NCBI GenBank assembly: GCA_021769425.1
Contig: JAETSX010000008.1
Coordinates: forward strand, 1-64,000
Length of the DNA: 64,000 bases
Direction: 5' to 3'
DNA from: Eubacterium sp.
GTDB lineage: Bacteria > Bacillota > Clostridia > Lachnospirales > Lachnospiraceae
Both the position numbers and the translations under genes were made by a program. Positions 26,620-35,784 of the stretch are shown here, in pieces (position 1 is the stretch's first letter; every line of letters begins with the position of its first letter). The notes below the pieces were generated by a model. The model was given only the letters and a program-made list of their open reading frames with translations. It searched no databases and had not been told where the DNA came from.

Positions 26620-28053
26620 TTAATCTGCGCTCCCTTTTGCATTCAACTCTTTGTAAGTATGAGAAATTAAAATAGCCGCAACAATGAATGTCAAAATATC
26701 AGAAACAGGCATGGAAAATAAAACTCCATCCAGTCCCCAAAATATGGGAAGCAAAATAGCGAATCCAATGCCAAACACCACTTCACGCAGCATGGAAAGT
26801 GCGGTAGACGCCGCCGCTTTTCCCATTGCCTGCAAAAAGATAAAACACGCTTTATTGATGCAGGCCATAATAATCATACATAAATAAATAAATCCGAAAT
26901 GCTTTTATTGCAAACTCCGTATAATATCTGCTTTCGTTTGCAGCGCCAAAAATGGATATGAGTTGATTGGGGAAAAACTCAACCAAGACAAATGCAACTG
27001 TGCCTACAATGGCTTCTGCAATCAGTAATTTTGTGAATAGCTCTTTGACCCGCAATTTATGATCTGCGCCTATGTTATAGCCCACAATCGGAATACAGCC
27101 GGCCGCCATACCGACAACAATAGAAATTACAATCTGAAAAAATTTCATAACAATGCCGACAACAGCCATTGGAATTTGGGCATATTTTGCCTGACCGAAT
27201 ACTTCATCTATTGCGCCGTACTTGCGGAGCATATTGTTAATGGCTGCCATTGCCGCAACTAAAGAAATTTGTGATAAAAAACTTGTAATTCCTAAAAGCA
27301 ATGTCTTGCTGCAGATTTGCCGGTCAATTTTTAAATCATGGAATAGAGGTTTAATTGTCCTCATGTGCAGGATATACCATACCGCTAATATAGCTGTGAT
27401 AATTTGACCGATTACCGTTGCGATGGCTGCCCCTTTCATCCCCCATTGGAGTGTGAAAATAAAAACCGGGTCAAGTATGATATTGGCGGCCACACCGAAC
27501 AGAGTGGAGGCCATAGCGAATTTCGGGTTTCCGTCTGCCCGGATCACAGGATTCATTGACTGCCCGAACATATAAAACGGAATGCCCAGACTAATATAAA
27601 AAAGTATTCTTTTGAATAAAAAAAGGTTTCTTCGTTTACGGTTCCGCCGAACATTGCAATAATTTGTGTCTGAAAAATCAGATAAGCAACGGTTAACAGT
27701 AAGCTGCTTGCTATAATCATAATGATTGCATTGCCGACGCTTTTTTTGGCATGGAGCATTTCACCTTTACCAAGACAGATACTGACAAATGCACAACAGC
27801 CGTCGCCAATCATAACAGCGATAGCAAGTGCAACTACGGTAAGTGGAAATACAACTGTGTTTGCTGCATTTCCATAAGAACCAAGATAACTGGCATTTGC
27901 AATAAAAATCTGGTCTACAATATTGTAGAGTGCGCCGACTAAAAGGGAAATAATACAAGGGATTGCATATTTCCCCATTAACTTTCCAATGTGTTCTGTT
28001 CCTAAAAATTGATTTGATTGTTCCATGTTCTTGGCCATTCCTTTCTTTGACAA
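26620..28053 (-). pseudogene. MATE-family multidrug efflux pump broken by two frameshifts
   Basis: Three minus-strand frames join into one roughly 450-residue MATE transporter. The N-terminal part (28053 to about 27600) has YNIVDQIFIAN, the middle (about 27600 to 26885) has NPVIRADGNPKFAM and GYNIGA, and the end (about 26880 to 26620) has MIIMACINKACFIFLQAMG. The first shift is one base missing in an A6 run (27598-27603). The second lies in repeated TAAA (about 26879-26893). Both are slippage-prone tracts, so phase variation or read errors are possible. If intact it would export cationic drugs with Na+ or H+. Confidence 0.85.
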
Positions 28054-28224
28054 AAATAATATGCTTGTTTAACTGCATAGTCATGTCCGACGGCTTCTTT
28101 TAACAGGAAGTTAAGTGTCCTGGCAAATGCAGGCTGCCTTTACTCGTTTCATCACGTTCCCTCCGTTTCAAAAAAATAAACGTGCAGTCCATACGCAACC
28201 GGAATTACGCATGAGAGATACACG

Positions 28225-28263
28225 TTGTATGTATATTATATACAAATAAAACGGAATTTTCAA
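28225..28263 (-). promoter_or_regulatory. MATE promoter overlapped by a palindromic operator
   Basis: On the minus strand TTGAAA (28263-28258), a 17-base spacer and TATAAT (28240-28235). The -10 lies inside a 21-base imperfect palindrome, TTGTAT...ATACAA (28225-28245), typical of sites for TetR- or MarR-type repressors. The regulator is not encoded nearby. Confidence 0.6.
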
Positions 28264-28318
28264 AGGAGTTTTTTAACAAAAAGTTCAAAAAATTATCTTG
28301 CTTTTTATTAAGTTTTCT

Positions 28319-28726
28319 ATGTCAATAGAAAGGTGTAAGGGGATATGGGCAAAGGACATTGTTGACGTACTGATTGAAGTGTCAAAGGATTCTGATATTC
28401 AGGACACAGCAAGAGTGATTGAAAAGAATGGATTTATTCGTATGTCGACAAAAATGGGCAGAGTATCGTTTAACCGTGGATATACAAAAGACGGATTTGC
28501 TGACAAAGTTTTCCATCTGCATCTTCGCTATATTGGAGATAATGATGAATTGTATTTTAGAGATTATTTAAATGAACATCCTCAAATAGCCAAAGAATAT
28601 GAAAGAATGAAATTACAATTGTGGAATCTGTTTGAACATAATAGGGATGCTTATACGGACGCAAAGACAGAATTTGTGGAGAAATGGATGTCTGAAGCAA
28701 AAAGACTTTATGCAGGGAGATGCTGA
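28319..28726 (+). CDS. GrpB/UPF0157-family protein, N-terminally truncated
   Basis: 135 residues. VDVLIEV, FHLHLRYIGD, ELYFRDYLNEHP and the final WMSEAKRLYAG are typical of the GrpB/UPF0157 group of the nucleotidyltransferase superfamily. The family normally begins about 40 residues earlier and has an IGSTS motif before GIWAKPIVDVLIE; here that motif and everything before it are missing. The 5' end abuts the promoter region of the opposite MATE gene. The product is probably inactive. Confidence 0.65.
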   Translation: MSIERCKGIWAKDIVDVLIEVSKDSDIQDTARVIEKNGFIRMSTKMGRVSFNRGYTKDGFADKVFHLHLRYIGDNDELYFRDYLNEHPQIAKEYERMKLQLWNLFEHNRDAYTDAKTEFVEKWMSEAKRLYAGRC

Positions 28727-28912
28727 AAGTCACTGGACGCCTTAAGGTTTGGCGCAGATTATTTTTCTGAGAGCGCTGTTTCACAAATATTCATCTGATT
28801 TATCCGGGTCATCACCTATCAGGATATTATGAAACTTCCTGTTTTCTAAATTTTCCCAGTTTTGGAATCCGTGAAATAGCAGATATTATACCAGAGACAA
28901 TTTGAATCTGAG

Positions 28913-30898
28913 GTGATAAAACTGAGAAATCATTTGAAAAATCAAACAAGCCCTTATTTGCTGCAGCATGCCGGGCATCCCATCGAATGGTATCCCTGGT
29001 GCGGGGAAGCCTTTGAGCGGGCAAAAAAAGAAGATAAGCCGGTATTTTTAAGCATCGGCTACAGCACCTGCCACTGGTGCCATATGATGGCTCATGAGAA
29101 TTTTGAAGATGAAGAGGTGGCCGAAGAGCTGAACCGGAATTATATTTCCATTAAAGTGGATAGAGAGGAACGGCCGGATATAGACAGCATTTATATGACA
29201 GCCTGTGTGATGTTTACCGGAAGCGGCGGATGGCCGGCCAGCCTTTTTCTGACACCGGATCAGAAACCTTTTTATGCCGGGACATATTTTCCGAAAGAAA
29301 GCGCCTACGGCCAGATTGGATTTTTGGATTTGCTGCGGGCGATAAGCAAACGCTGGAGCCAGGACAGGCAGAACTTATTAGAATCTGCCGAAGAACTCAG
29401 CGGGCAGTTGAACAAAGAACAAAAAACAGAGAAATCAAAGCTTTCCTGGCAGCATTTATCCCTGCAGGCGGTGCGGCGGTTAAAAGGCAGCTTTGACGAA
29501 ATTAACGGCGGGTTTGGAGAGGCCCCCAAATTTCCCATGGCTCACAATCTGATGTTTTTGATGGAATATTATCAGGTGAACCGAGACAGGCGCGCCCTGG
29601 AAATGGCGGAAAAAACATTGGTGCAGATGTACCGGGGCGGGCTGTTTGACCATATCGGCGGCGGATTTTCCAGGTATTCCACCGATCCGTATTTTCTGAC
29701 GCCCCATTTTGAAAAAATGCTGTATGACAACGCCCTTCTCCTTATGGCGTACACCCAGGCATATTCCATCACAGGAAAAGAAATTTACCGGAAGGTGGTC
29801 CGTAAAACGGCTCAGTATATCCAGCGTGAAATGACAGATCCCTGCGGAGGGTTTTATTCGGCTCAGGATGCGGACAGCCAGGGGGAGGAAGGGAAATATT
29901 ATGTTTTTGCCTGTGAGGAGCTTACTTCCTTGCTGGGCGCCTCTGCCGGAAGGAAATTTAATGAATATTTCAACATTACCAAAGAAGGAAATTTTGAAGG
30001 GAAAAGCATCCCCAACAGGCTGAAGGATACCGGATCGGAGGAAATGCTGCAGGCCTGCGGCATGGAGGATGGATATTCCCACACAGAACCGGAAAGGCTT
30101 CTGCCTAAGGTTTATGCATACCGAAAGCAGCGTTATCAGTTGTTTTTGGATGATAAGATCCTTACTTCCTGGAACGGCTTAATGATAGGGGCATTTGCCA
30201 GAATGTATCGGATTTTCGGACAGGATGGCTATCTGCGCCAGGCAAAGGCAGCCTGTGAATTTTTGGAAAGGCAGAAGAAGGAAGAAGATTCTCTGTTTGT
30301 AAGCTGCCGCAGAGGCCGTTGCCAGGGCAATGGATTTCTGGAAGATTATGCCTTCTATGGGTTTGGGCTGATTGAACTTTACGGCGCTTCCCTGGAGAAG
30401 AAGTACCTGGAAATGGCGGAGCTTTACTGCCAAAAAGCCTGGGAACTGTTTGCAGATCAGGAAAAAGGCGGGTATTTCCTCTGCGGAACGGAAAATGAAT
30501 CGTTGATTGCATCCCATAAGGAGACGTACGACGGCGCAGTTCCCAGCGGAAATTCTGTGATGGCGTATAATCTGGTGAAGCTGTGGCAGATTACCGGAAA
30601 AGAAGCCTGGAGGGAGCAGGCGGTAAGGCAGTTGGAGTTCCTTTCTTTTTTTGCGGAAAAGTATCCGGAAGGCCAGAGTTTTTCTCTGCTGGCGGCTCTT
30701 TTATATCAGAATCCCCCGGAACATATCGTGGGAGTGCTGAAGGAGGAGAAGGATTTGAAGCGGCTGCAGAAGCTGTACGGAAAAGAAGCGGATCTTGTGG
30801 CGCTGTGGGAAGAAAGCGGGGAATATGAGAGGATTAATAACCGGGCGACTCTGTATATCTGCAGAGAGGGAAGCTGCAGGCCGCCGGTTAATTTGTAA
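28913..30898 (+). CDS. yyaL: Thioredoxin-domain DUF255 protein (YyaL/SSP411 type)
   Basis: 661 residues. An N-terminal thioredoxin-like domain has [17 protein letters not shown], the redox pair in [12 protein letters not shown] (CxxC), and [13 protein letters not shown] long alpha/alpha barrel-like region resembling N-acylglucosamine epimerases follows, with [35 protein letters not shown] and [13 protein letters not shown]. The biochemical role is unknown across the family. The start is debatable: GTG 28913 overlaps GAGGTGAT, which itself looks like a ribosome site serving a CTG at 28922. Confidence 0.88.
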   Translation: MIKLRNHLKNQTSPYLLQHAGHPIEWYPWCGEAFERAKKEDKPVFLSIGYSTCHWCHMMAHENFEDEEVAEELNRNYISIKVDREERPDIDSIYMTACVMFTGSGGWPASLFLTPDQKPFYAGTYFPKESAYGQIGFLDLLRAISKRWSQDRQNLLESAEELSGQLNKEQKTEKSKLSWQHLSLQAVRRLKGSFDEINGGFGEAPKFPMAHNLMFLMEYYQVNRDRRALEMAEKTLVQMYRGGLFDHIGGGFSRYSTDPYFLTPHFEKMLYDNALLLMAYTQAYSITGKEIYRKVVRKTAQYIQREMTDPCGGFYSAQDADSQGEEGKYYVFACEELTSLLGASAGRKFNEYFNITKEGNFEGKSIPNRLKDTGSEEMLQACGMEDGYSHTEPERLLPKVYAYRKQRYQLFLDDKILTSWNGLMIGAFARMYRIFGQDGYLRQAKAACEFLERQKKEEDSLFVSCRRGRCQGNGFLEDYAFYGFGLIELYGASLEKKYLEMAELYCQKAWELFADQEKGGYFLCGTENESLIASHKETYDGAVPSGNSVMAYNLVKLWQITGKEAWREQAVRQLEFLSFFAEKYPEGQSFSLLAALLYQNPPEHIVGVLKEEKDLKRLQKLYGKEADLVALWEESGEYERINNRATLYICREGSCRPPVNL

Positions 30899-30947
30899 AA
30901 GCCTTAAGCGGCAGTGGAGCAGCGGGCTGCAGTGTGTATGATTTTGC

Positions 30948-31085
30948 AACAGTTCAGCTTTTGCCCTTACTGTTACAGAATCCAGCCCATTTAAAGTTTG
31001 CTTTCAGCAAAGGGCTGGATTCCTGGCTAAATCTGCACATTCTCACGGACTTTGCAGCAAGTGCAAAGTCCTGGGCTGAACTGTT
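30948..31085. repeat. Dispersed palindrome family 1, copy b (long form)
   Basis: Outer arms AACAGTTCAGC (30948-30958) and GCTGAACTGTT (31075-31085) are perfectly inverted. Inside are two more hairpins: GAATCCAGCCC/GGGCTGGATTC (30978-30988, 31012-31022) and GGACTTTGCA/TGCAAAGTCC. The form could act as a transcript end for the YyaL gene, but no T-tract follows. It occupies most of the 272-base gap. Confidence 0.75.
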
Positions 31086-31117
31086 ACCCGGTTTTGCATC
31101 TGTCTGCTAAGAAAAAG

Positions 31118-31146
31118 CTGACAAAAGCCATATCCCATGGTACAAT
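31118..31146 (+). promoter_or_regulatory. Sigma-A-type promoter of the sigma-like gene
   Basis: CTGACA (31118-31123), a 17-base spacer and TACAAT (31141-31146), just before AGGAGGAG and ATG 31172. Confidence 0.6.
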
Positions 31147-31171
31147 GTCAGGAAAAGGACAGGAGGAGTTT

Positions 31172-31999
31172 ATGGTAGACAGAGCGTTATTTATGGAAAC
31201 ACTGCGGGCCGTGCAGGAGATAGCAAAGGCTTCCCCAGAGCCAATGGGCCGGGAGGAAATACAGGAATTTTTTAAAAACATGGAATTGTCGTCAGAGCAG
31301 CAGGAGCTGATTTACCAGTATTTTCAGAAGGCCATGGAACCTTTACCGGAAAGAGCCGGCCATTCTGCAAATGGTTCGGAACAAATAGCCGGTAAAACAG
31401 GCAAATCCGGCCGGCCGTCTGCAGAGACAGAGAATCCTGAATCATCGGGCGGCAGGAAAACAGCCCATTCAAAACATTATCAGATGTATCTCAATGAAAT
31501 CAATAAAATTTCCGACTTGTCCCAGGAAGGGAAAACAGAGCTGTATCAGAGTCTGCTGGACGGAGAACAATCAGCAGTTTCCGCCATCTCCGCCCAATGG
31601 CTGAAAAGGATTACCGGCATTGCCAAATCCTATGTGACGGACCGGGCTCTGGTGGAGGATTTGGTGCAGGAGGGAAATATGGGACTCTTGCTGGGGATGG
31701 AACAATTGCTGGGAGCCGGGGAACAATACCGGGAGCTGGCTCTTCACAGTGAGGCCATGGAAAGGCAGTTGGAGACTTATGTCCGGGAAGCCATGGAAGA
31801 GTACCGCCGGGAAATGGAGGGAACGGACAACGGGGAGAGCGCCGTTTTGGCAAAAGTCAATCTTTTGTATGAAGCGCAGAAAGTTCTGGCAGAGGAGAAC
31901 GGAACGATTCCGGACATACAGGAATTAAGCGAATACACAAGGATTCCCGCGGATGAGGTTCGTGATATTTTGGCATTGTCCCAGAAAAAGGGAGAATAA
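31172..31999 (+). CDS. Sigma-70-like protein lacking region 4
   Basis: 275 residues. After a divergent N-terminus and a Ser/Gly-rich linker (about 60-105), HYQMYLNEINKI and LVEDLVQEGNMGLLLGMEQL resemble regions 1.2 and 2 of primary-type sigma factors. EENGTIPDIQELSEYTRIP resembles region 3. No region 4 helix-turn-helix follows, so it cannot read a -35 in the usual way. It might be a regulator, an anti-sigma decoy or a decayed sigma factor. ATG 31172 is chosen for AGGAGGAG upstream. A small gene follows. Confidence 0.65.
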   Translation: MVDRALFMETLRAVQEIAKASPEPMGREEIQEFFKNMELSSEQQELIYQYFQKAMEPLPERAGHSANGSEQIAGKTGKSGRPSAETENPESSGGRKTAHSKHYQMYLNEINKISDLSQEGKTELYQSLLDGEQSAVSAISAQWLKRITGIAKSYVTDRALVEDLVQEGNMGLLLGMEQLLGAGEQYRELALHSEAMERQLETYVREAMEEYRREMEGTDNGESAVLAKVNLLYEAQKVLAEENGTIPDIQELSEYTRIPADEVRDILALSQKKGE

Positions 32000-32044
32000 C
32001 TTTGAACCCATAGTTTTTAGAAATTTGCAAGGAGGAGAGAAAGT

Positions 32045-32224
32045 ATGAATTTGGGACCGATAGAGTACACAGTGGCAAGGATTGACGGGGATTATGCGTA
32101 TTTACAGCAGACTAAGCGCCCGGAGGAAGAACTGAAATGTGTGGCAAGGGCGCTTCTGCCGCCGGAACTTGCAGAGGGATCTCAACTCCATTATGAAATG
32201 ATGGAGTATACTTTGAAACAGTAA
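32045..32224 (+). CDS. Small DUF3006-like protein
   Basis: 59 residues. The pattern YTVARIDGDYAYLQ, then PPELAEGSQLHYEM, resembles the small DUF3006 family (VDRIEG...LP...EGD), whose function is unknown. AAGGAGGAGAG lies just upstream of ATG 32045, and the gene follows the sigma-like gene by 45 bases, so they may be co-transcribed. It converges with the minus-strand MATE gene. Confidence 0.6.
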   Translation: MNLGPIEYTVARIDGDYAYLQQTKRPEEELKCVARALLPPELAEGSQLHYEMMEYTLKQ

Positions 32225-32233
32225 TTTTTGTTT

Positions 32234-33598
32234 TCACCATCGAAACCGCTGCTGCCGGTATACCAGCAAAATCCCTCTGACGCACAGTTCCAGACACATG
32301 GCAAACCAGACGCCGGGAAGTCCCCATTGCCCCACCAGGACGACAGAGACCGTCAGCCTCACGCCCCAGATGCTTGCAAGGTTTAAAAGGCAGGGAATCA
32401 GAGAGTCCCCTGCGCCCCGAAGAGCGCCGGAGGCCACAATGGAAGCGGCATAGAAAGGCTCTGCAAATAATTCGATCCGCAATACTTCAGAAGCCAGAGA
32501 CTGTACCTGCAAATCCGGCGTCAGCATCCTGAAAATCACAGGACATACAAAATACATCAGAATCCCGGCAAGCGTCATAATCACACAGCCTAACAGCGTG
32601 GACAGATTGGAAAAGCTTTTGGCCAGCGCTTTCCTGCCTGCTCCGATACTCTGCCCCACCAGCGTGGTTGCGGCATTTGCAATTCCGTAGCCGGGCATGT
32701 AACAGATGCTTTCTGCCGTAACGGCAATGGAGTTGGCAGCCATGGCAATGGTGCCAAGAGGCGCAATGATGCGGGTGGAGAGAATCATTGCGCCGCAGAT
32801 GGCAATATGTTCAAATCCCATCGGCAGCCCGATGGTTACCATTCGGGACAGTATGTCTTTGCGATACGGACAGGGCTCTTTTTGATTGATTCTGAGGCTG
32901 GGAGAACGAAAGCACACAGCCCATAATTTGGCAAGGCAGATAACCGCTGTGGCCAGCGCAGTGCCCAAAGCGGCGCCGGGTACGCCCCAGAACCGGATAA
33001 ACAGCATGTTAAAGATTACGTCCAGGCCGCACATGGACGCGTCTAAAATGGCAGGCGTCCTCATATTTCCACTGCACTGGAGCATGGAGCCGGCCAGGCT
33101 TTGAAGCTGGAAAGCCGGAAGAGAACAGGAATAGATCAGAAAATAGACAGAAGCATTCTGCCGGATGTCCGTTCCCGCTCCAAGCCATATGGGAAGGGGA
33201 TTGCTGATTAGAATTCCCGCCGTCATCAGGATTCCTGAGAAACACAGGGCAAACATCAGCGCATGCTTTAGAATCAGTCTTGCTTCTTTTTCCTGTCCGG
33301 CTCCGATTTTCTGTGCAGCCTGTACGGAAAAACCGGTGGAGACTGCGCTGCACAAGCCGTTTAACAGCCATGTGCTGGTGGATACCACGCCGATGGCTGC
33401 AGATGCGCCGGCGCCTAAATTTCCTACCATTGCAGTGTCGATGTACTGCATCATTATAGAGGTAAGCTGCGCTAAAATCGCCGGAACGCTGAAACGCCAG
33501 ACCACAGATAATTTCTGCGTCCGGCCCGGATCCTGGTTCTGTCTTAACATAGCGGCAAGTAATTGTTCATTTGCTGTGCTTTTTTTCATTTTCATCAT
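32234..33598 (-). CDS. MATE-family efflux transporter
   Basis: 454 residues with about 12 membrane spans. Family marks are IMMQYIDTAMVGNLGAGASAAIGV in the first repeat, GSMLQCSGNMRTPAILD, and the second-half GYGIANAATTLVGQSIGAG followed by SGALRGAGDS. MATE pumps expel cationic compounds using Na+ or H+ gradients; the substrate is unknown. It is intact, unlike the one at 26.6-28.1 kb, and the two differ widely, so it is not a recent duplicate. Start at 33598 with GGAAG upstream; ATG codons three and nine bases further in are alternatives. Confidence 0.88.
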   Translation of the reverse strand: MMKMKKSTANEQLLAAMLRQNQDPGRTQKLSVVWRFSVPAILAQLTSIMMQYIDTAMVGNLGAGASAAIGVVSTSTWLLNGLCSAVSTGFSVQAAQKIGAGQEKEARLILKHALMFALCFSGILMTAGILISNPLPIWLGAGTDIRQNASVYFLIYSCSLPAFQLQSLAGSMLQCSGNMRTPAILDASMCGLDVIFNMLFIRFWGVPGAALGTALATAVICLAKLWAVCFRSPSLRINQKEPCPYRKDILSRMVTIGLPMGFEHIAICGAMILSTRIIAPLGTIAMAANSIAVTAESICYMPGYGIANAATTLVGQSIGAGRKALAKSFSNLSTLLGCVIMTLAGILMYFVCPVIFRMLTPDLQVQSLASEVLRIELFAEPFYAASIVASGALRGAGDSLIPCLLNLASIWGVRLTVSVVLVGQWGLPGVWFAMCLELCVRGILLVYRQQRFRW

Positions 33599-33799
33599 GT
33601 TCTTCCAGTTTGCTTATCCTGCTGTCCGGCCAGTGGCATGGCCATATCCCTGTTCCGGTTTGCTGAGAGATTTTAATTGTTCTATGATTATCATTGTGGA
33701 CAGGCCTGTCCTTTTCAGACTTGTCCGAATAGATCCTATTATACATAATATTTCCCATGAATTCAATTTTTTTGTGGCAAATATAGAATATTTTAGTAT

Positions 33800-33850
33800 C
33801 AGTTCAGCCCGGGACTTTGCACTGGCTGCAAAGTCTCCCGGGCTGAACTG
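33800..33850. repeat. Dispersed palindrome family 1, copy c (near-perfect)
   Basis: CAGTTCAGCCCGGGA, then CTTTGCA, a short loop, TGCAAAG and CCCGGGCTGAACTG form a nearly complete palindrome of about 50 bp. It lies between two minus-strand genes in a 294-base gap that otherwise shows nothing clear. Confidence 0.85.
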
Positions 33851-33892
33851 TTGCATATTTCACAAAATATACTGTATTTGCCGCATATTGTA

Positions 33893-34498
33893 TCAGGAAA
33901 CTGCATTGTGAGGGCTTTGAATTACCGGCTGGATCTGTTTGCCCTTCAGAGCACAGCCGATGGTCTCTGGCAGAAGTTCTGTGAATGCCGTCATGGAATT
34001 GGGCTTTGCCTGATAATCATCCTGGCCGAAGGGAACGAAATAGATGTTCTTGGTGTTTAAGAGGATGCCGATATTTTTCAGGTTCATGCCCAGAGCATCG
34101 TTGGTGGATAAAGAGAGCACCAGAGGACGGTTGTTGCGCAGGTGGGATTTGGCCGCCATCAGCACCGGGGTATCGGAAATGCCGTTTGCCAGTTTTGATA
34201 AGGTATTTCCGGTGCAGGGTGCAATGACAAGAATATCCATCAGCCCTTTGGGGCCGATGGGCTCTGCCCCCGGAATCGTGGTGATGGGTTCTTTTCCGGT
34301 GAGGGTTTTTGCCCGTTCCAGGAAGGAGGCGCTTGTGCCGAACCTGGAATCCAGATGGGAGGCGTTCAGGGAGAATACAGGCAGCAGGCTGGCTCCGGTT
34401 TTCTTTAATTCTTCCAGTGCGGTGAAAATTTTTTCATAGGTGCAGAAGGAGCCGGTAAAGCCGATTCCGATGGATTTATCATGAAAATCATATGACAT
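33893..34498 (-). CDS. dpaB: Dipicolinate synthase subunit B
   Basis: 201-residue flavoprotein-like subunit (SpoVFB). SIGIGFTGSFCTYEKI is the nucleotide-binding start, followed by VIAPCTGNTLSKLANGISD and RPLVLSLSTNDALGMN. With DpaA it makes dipicolinic acid from dihydrodipicolinate; the acid with calcium dehydrates the spore core. It overlaps the dpaA end by 11 bases, so it is translated from the same mRNA. Confidence 0.92.
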   Translation of the reverse strand: MSYDFHDKSIGIGFTGSFCTYEKIFTALEELKKTGASLLPVFSLNASHLDSRFGTSASFLERAKTLTGKEPITTIPGAEPIGPKGLMDILVIAPCTGNTLSKLANGISDTPVLMAAKSHLRNNRPLVLSLSTNDALGMNLKNIGILLNTKNIYFVPFGQDDYQAKPNSMTAFTELLPETIGCALKGKQIQPVIQSPHNAVS

Positions 34499-35360
34499 AA
34501 TCTGTAATCCTTTCTATTATTTTTCCTATGGCCTGCCCGGCGCTGACCGGAGAAAAACGTCCCGGAAGGCCCGGAAGCCTGAAATAGGGCAGCAGGTAAT
34601 TCTCCGTTACATTTCCGGGAAAGCCAAAGGGAGAGGATGCAATGTCAAAAATATGGCAGGAACCGGGAAGTTCCTGAATCCATTCAGATTCCAAGACAGC
34701 AGCGGGTATGGTGTTGATAACCAGATTGCAGCGGGGCAGCGCTGTGGAAAAGTCTTCTTTCTGAATCGGGCAGATTCCCTTTTTTTCTGCGTGAGCCTGT
34801 TTTTCCTGATCTTGCTCCAGCAGGTAAATACTGCGGCAAAGGGGATGCAAAAGAGCGCCGATGGCAGAGCCGCAGCAGCCGTATCCCAACAAAAGCGTCC
34901 GCGCCGAGGACAGGGAAAAGGGGGTGTAGCGAATCAACTCAGATAAGAGTCCCTCTGCAGTAAGCAATGCATTTTCCTTTGCGAAGGCAGGCGCCTGGGA
35001 GAACTGAAAGACTTTGCATTTTTTTTCATTCAATTCCTGTGCTTTATCCGGGGAAAGGCTGTATGCGGCGACAATCTGGCCGGGCTTTAAGGCGGCCTGC
35101 AGTTCCTCGGTTCGGCAGGGGGAATGCTGTTCGTCCGCCTGGAATAGATGAATGCTGTCTTTGGAAAAAGGGGTGGGCAGCAGAACGATTTCTGCCTGCG
35201 CCAGCGCCTGTGTCAGATCAGGATCCAGTGTAATGCCGGGATTACATGGGAAATTCGGGGTATGGAAGCAAGTTACGTCCCAGCCGCAGGTATGAAGGTA
35301 TTCTGCTGCATAGCATTGCCGCAGATCTCCGCCAAGGATTGCAATGGATGGTTTTGCCAT
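34488..35360 (-). CDS. dpaA: Dipicolinate synthase subunit A
   Basis: 290-residue NAD(P)-dependent dehydrogenase-like subunit (SpoVFA). N-terminal ILGGDLRQCYAAEYL and the second Rossmann motif LLLGYGCCGSAIGALL are visible, with DIASSPFGFPG near the end. It acts in the mother cell late in sporulation. The ATG follows a minus-strand GGAGG. A sigma-K-like promoter lies about 30 bases upstream. Confidence 0.92.
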   Translation of the reverse strand: MAKPSIAILGGDLRQCYAAEYLHTCGWDVTCFHTPNFPCNPGITLDPDLTQALAQAEIVLLPTPFSKDSIHLFQADEQHSPCRTEELQAALKPGQIVAAYSLSPDKAQELNEKKCKVFQFSQAPAFAKENALLTAEGLLSELIRYTPFSLSSARTLLLGYGCCGSAIGALLHPLCRSIYLLEQDQEKQAHAEKKGICPIQKEDFSTALPRCNLVINTIPAAVLESEWIQELPGSCHIFDIASSPFGFPGNVTENYLLPYFRLPGLPGRFSPVSAGQAIGKIIERITDYVI

Positions 35361-35389
35361 ATGCTTCCTCCAATTTACATTATCTCTAC

Positions 35390-35416
35390 AATATATGAAG
35401 AAAAGGAAAAATGGTG
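35390..35416 (-). promoter_or_regulatory. Possible sigma-K promoter of dpaAB
   Basis: On the minus strand CACC (35416-35413), 15 bases, then CATATATT (35397-35390). This approaches the sigma-K pattern (mACm, 16, CATANNNTA). As I recall, spoVF of Bacillus is sigma-K dependent. Confidence 0.4.
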
Positions 35417-35424
35417 TCTGGACT

Positions 35425-35517
35425 TATACTCACGAGCATACTTATTTGCCAGATCATTTGCTTTTTTCCTCAAATCTGTGAAAGATCTGTCGGCAAATGA
35501 TTTCGCTCACGGGTATA
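35425..35517. repeat. Dispersed hairpin family 2, reverse copy
   Basis: 93 bp, TATACTCACGAGC at left and GCTCACGGGTATA at right, in reverse orientation relative to the array at 12.1 kb. It lies upstream of dpaA. Confidence 0.88.
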
Positions 35518-35608
35518 TCTTTCTCCGGAGGATTTTTTCAATGTGCTGCAACATGGGGCGGCCTGCATCAGAGGCGCAGTGAAATTCCCTGCATTCAGCG
35601 GAAATATT

Positions 35609-35637
35609 TTGACAAGCCCTTTTGTCCACATTATAAT
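35609..35637 (+). promoter_or_regulatory. Perfect-consensus sigma-A promoter of the YgjP-like gene
   Basis: TTGACA (35609-35614), a 17-base spacer and TATAAT (35632-35637), with no mismatch. The expected leader is about 140 bases long. Confidence 0.75.
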
Positions 35638-35654
35638 GAAACCGTGAAGAAGCC

Positions 35655-35752
35655 GTAACCGTGAAGGCGTCTGAACGGGAAAAAGCCTAAAGGAAAATAG
35701 TAAAGACCGGAACGTTTTATGTAACCGTGAAGGCGTCTGATCGGTAAAAAGC
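35655..35752 (+). repeat. Direct repeat in the leader of the YgjP-like gene
   Basis: GTAACCGTGAAGGCGTCTGA followed by CGG and AAAAAGC occurs at 35655 and 35721, 66 bases apart, with a shorter CCGTGAAG at 35642. Both copies are within the presumed 5' leader. Confidence 0.75.
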
Positions 35753-35784
35753 TCCTGCGGGCAGAAAATAATGGAGATTACAGC

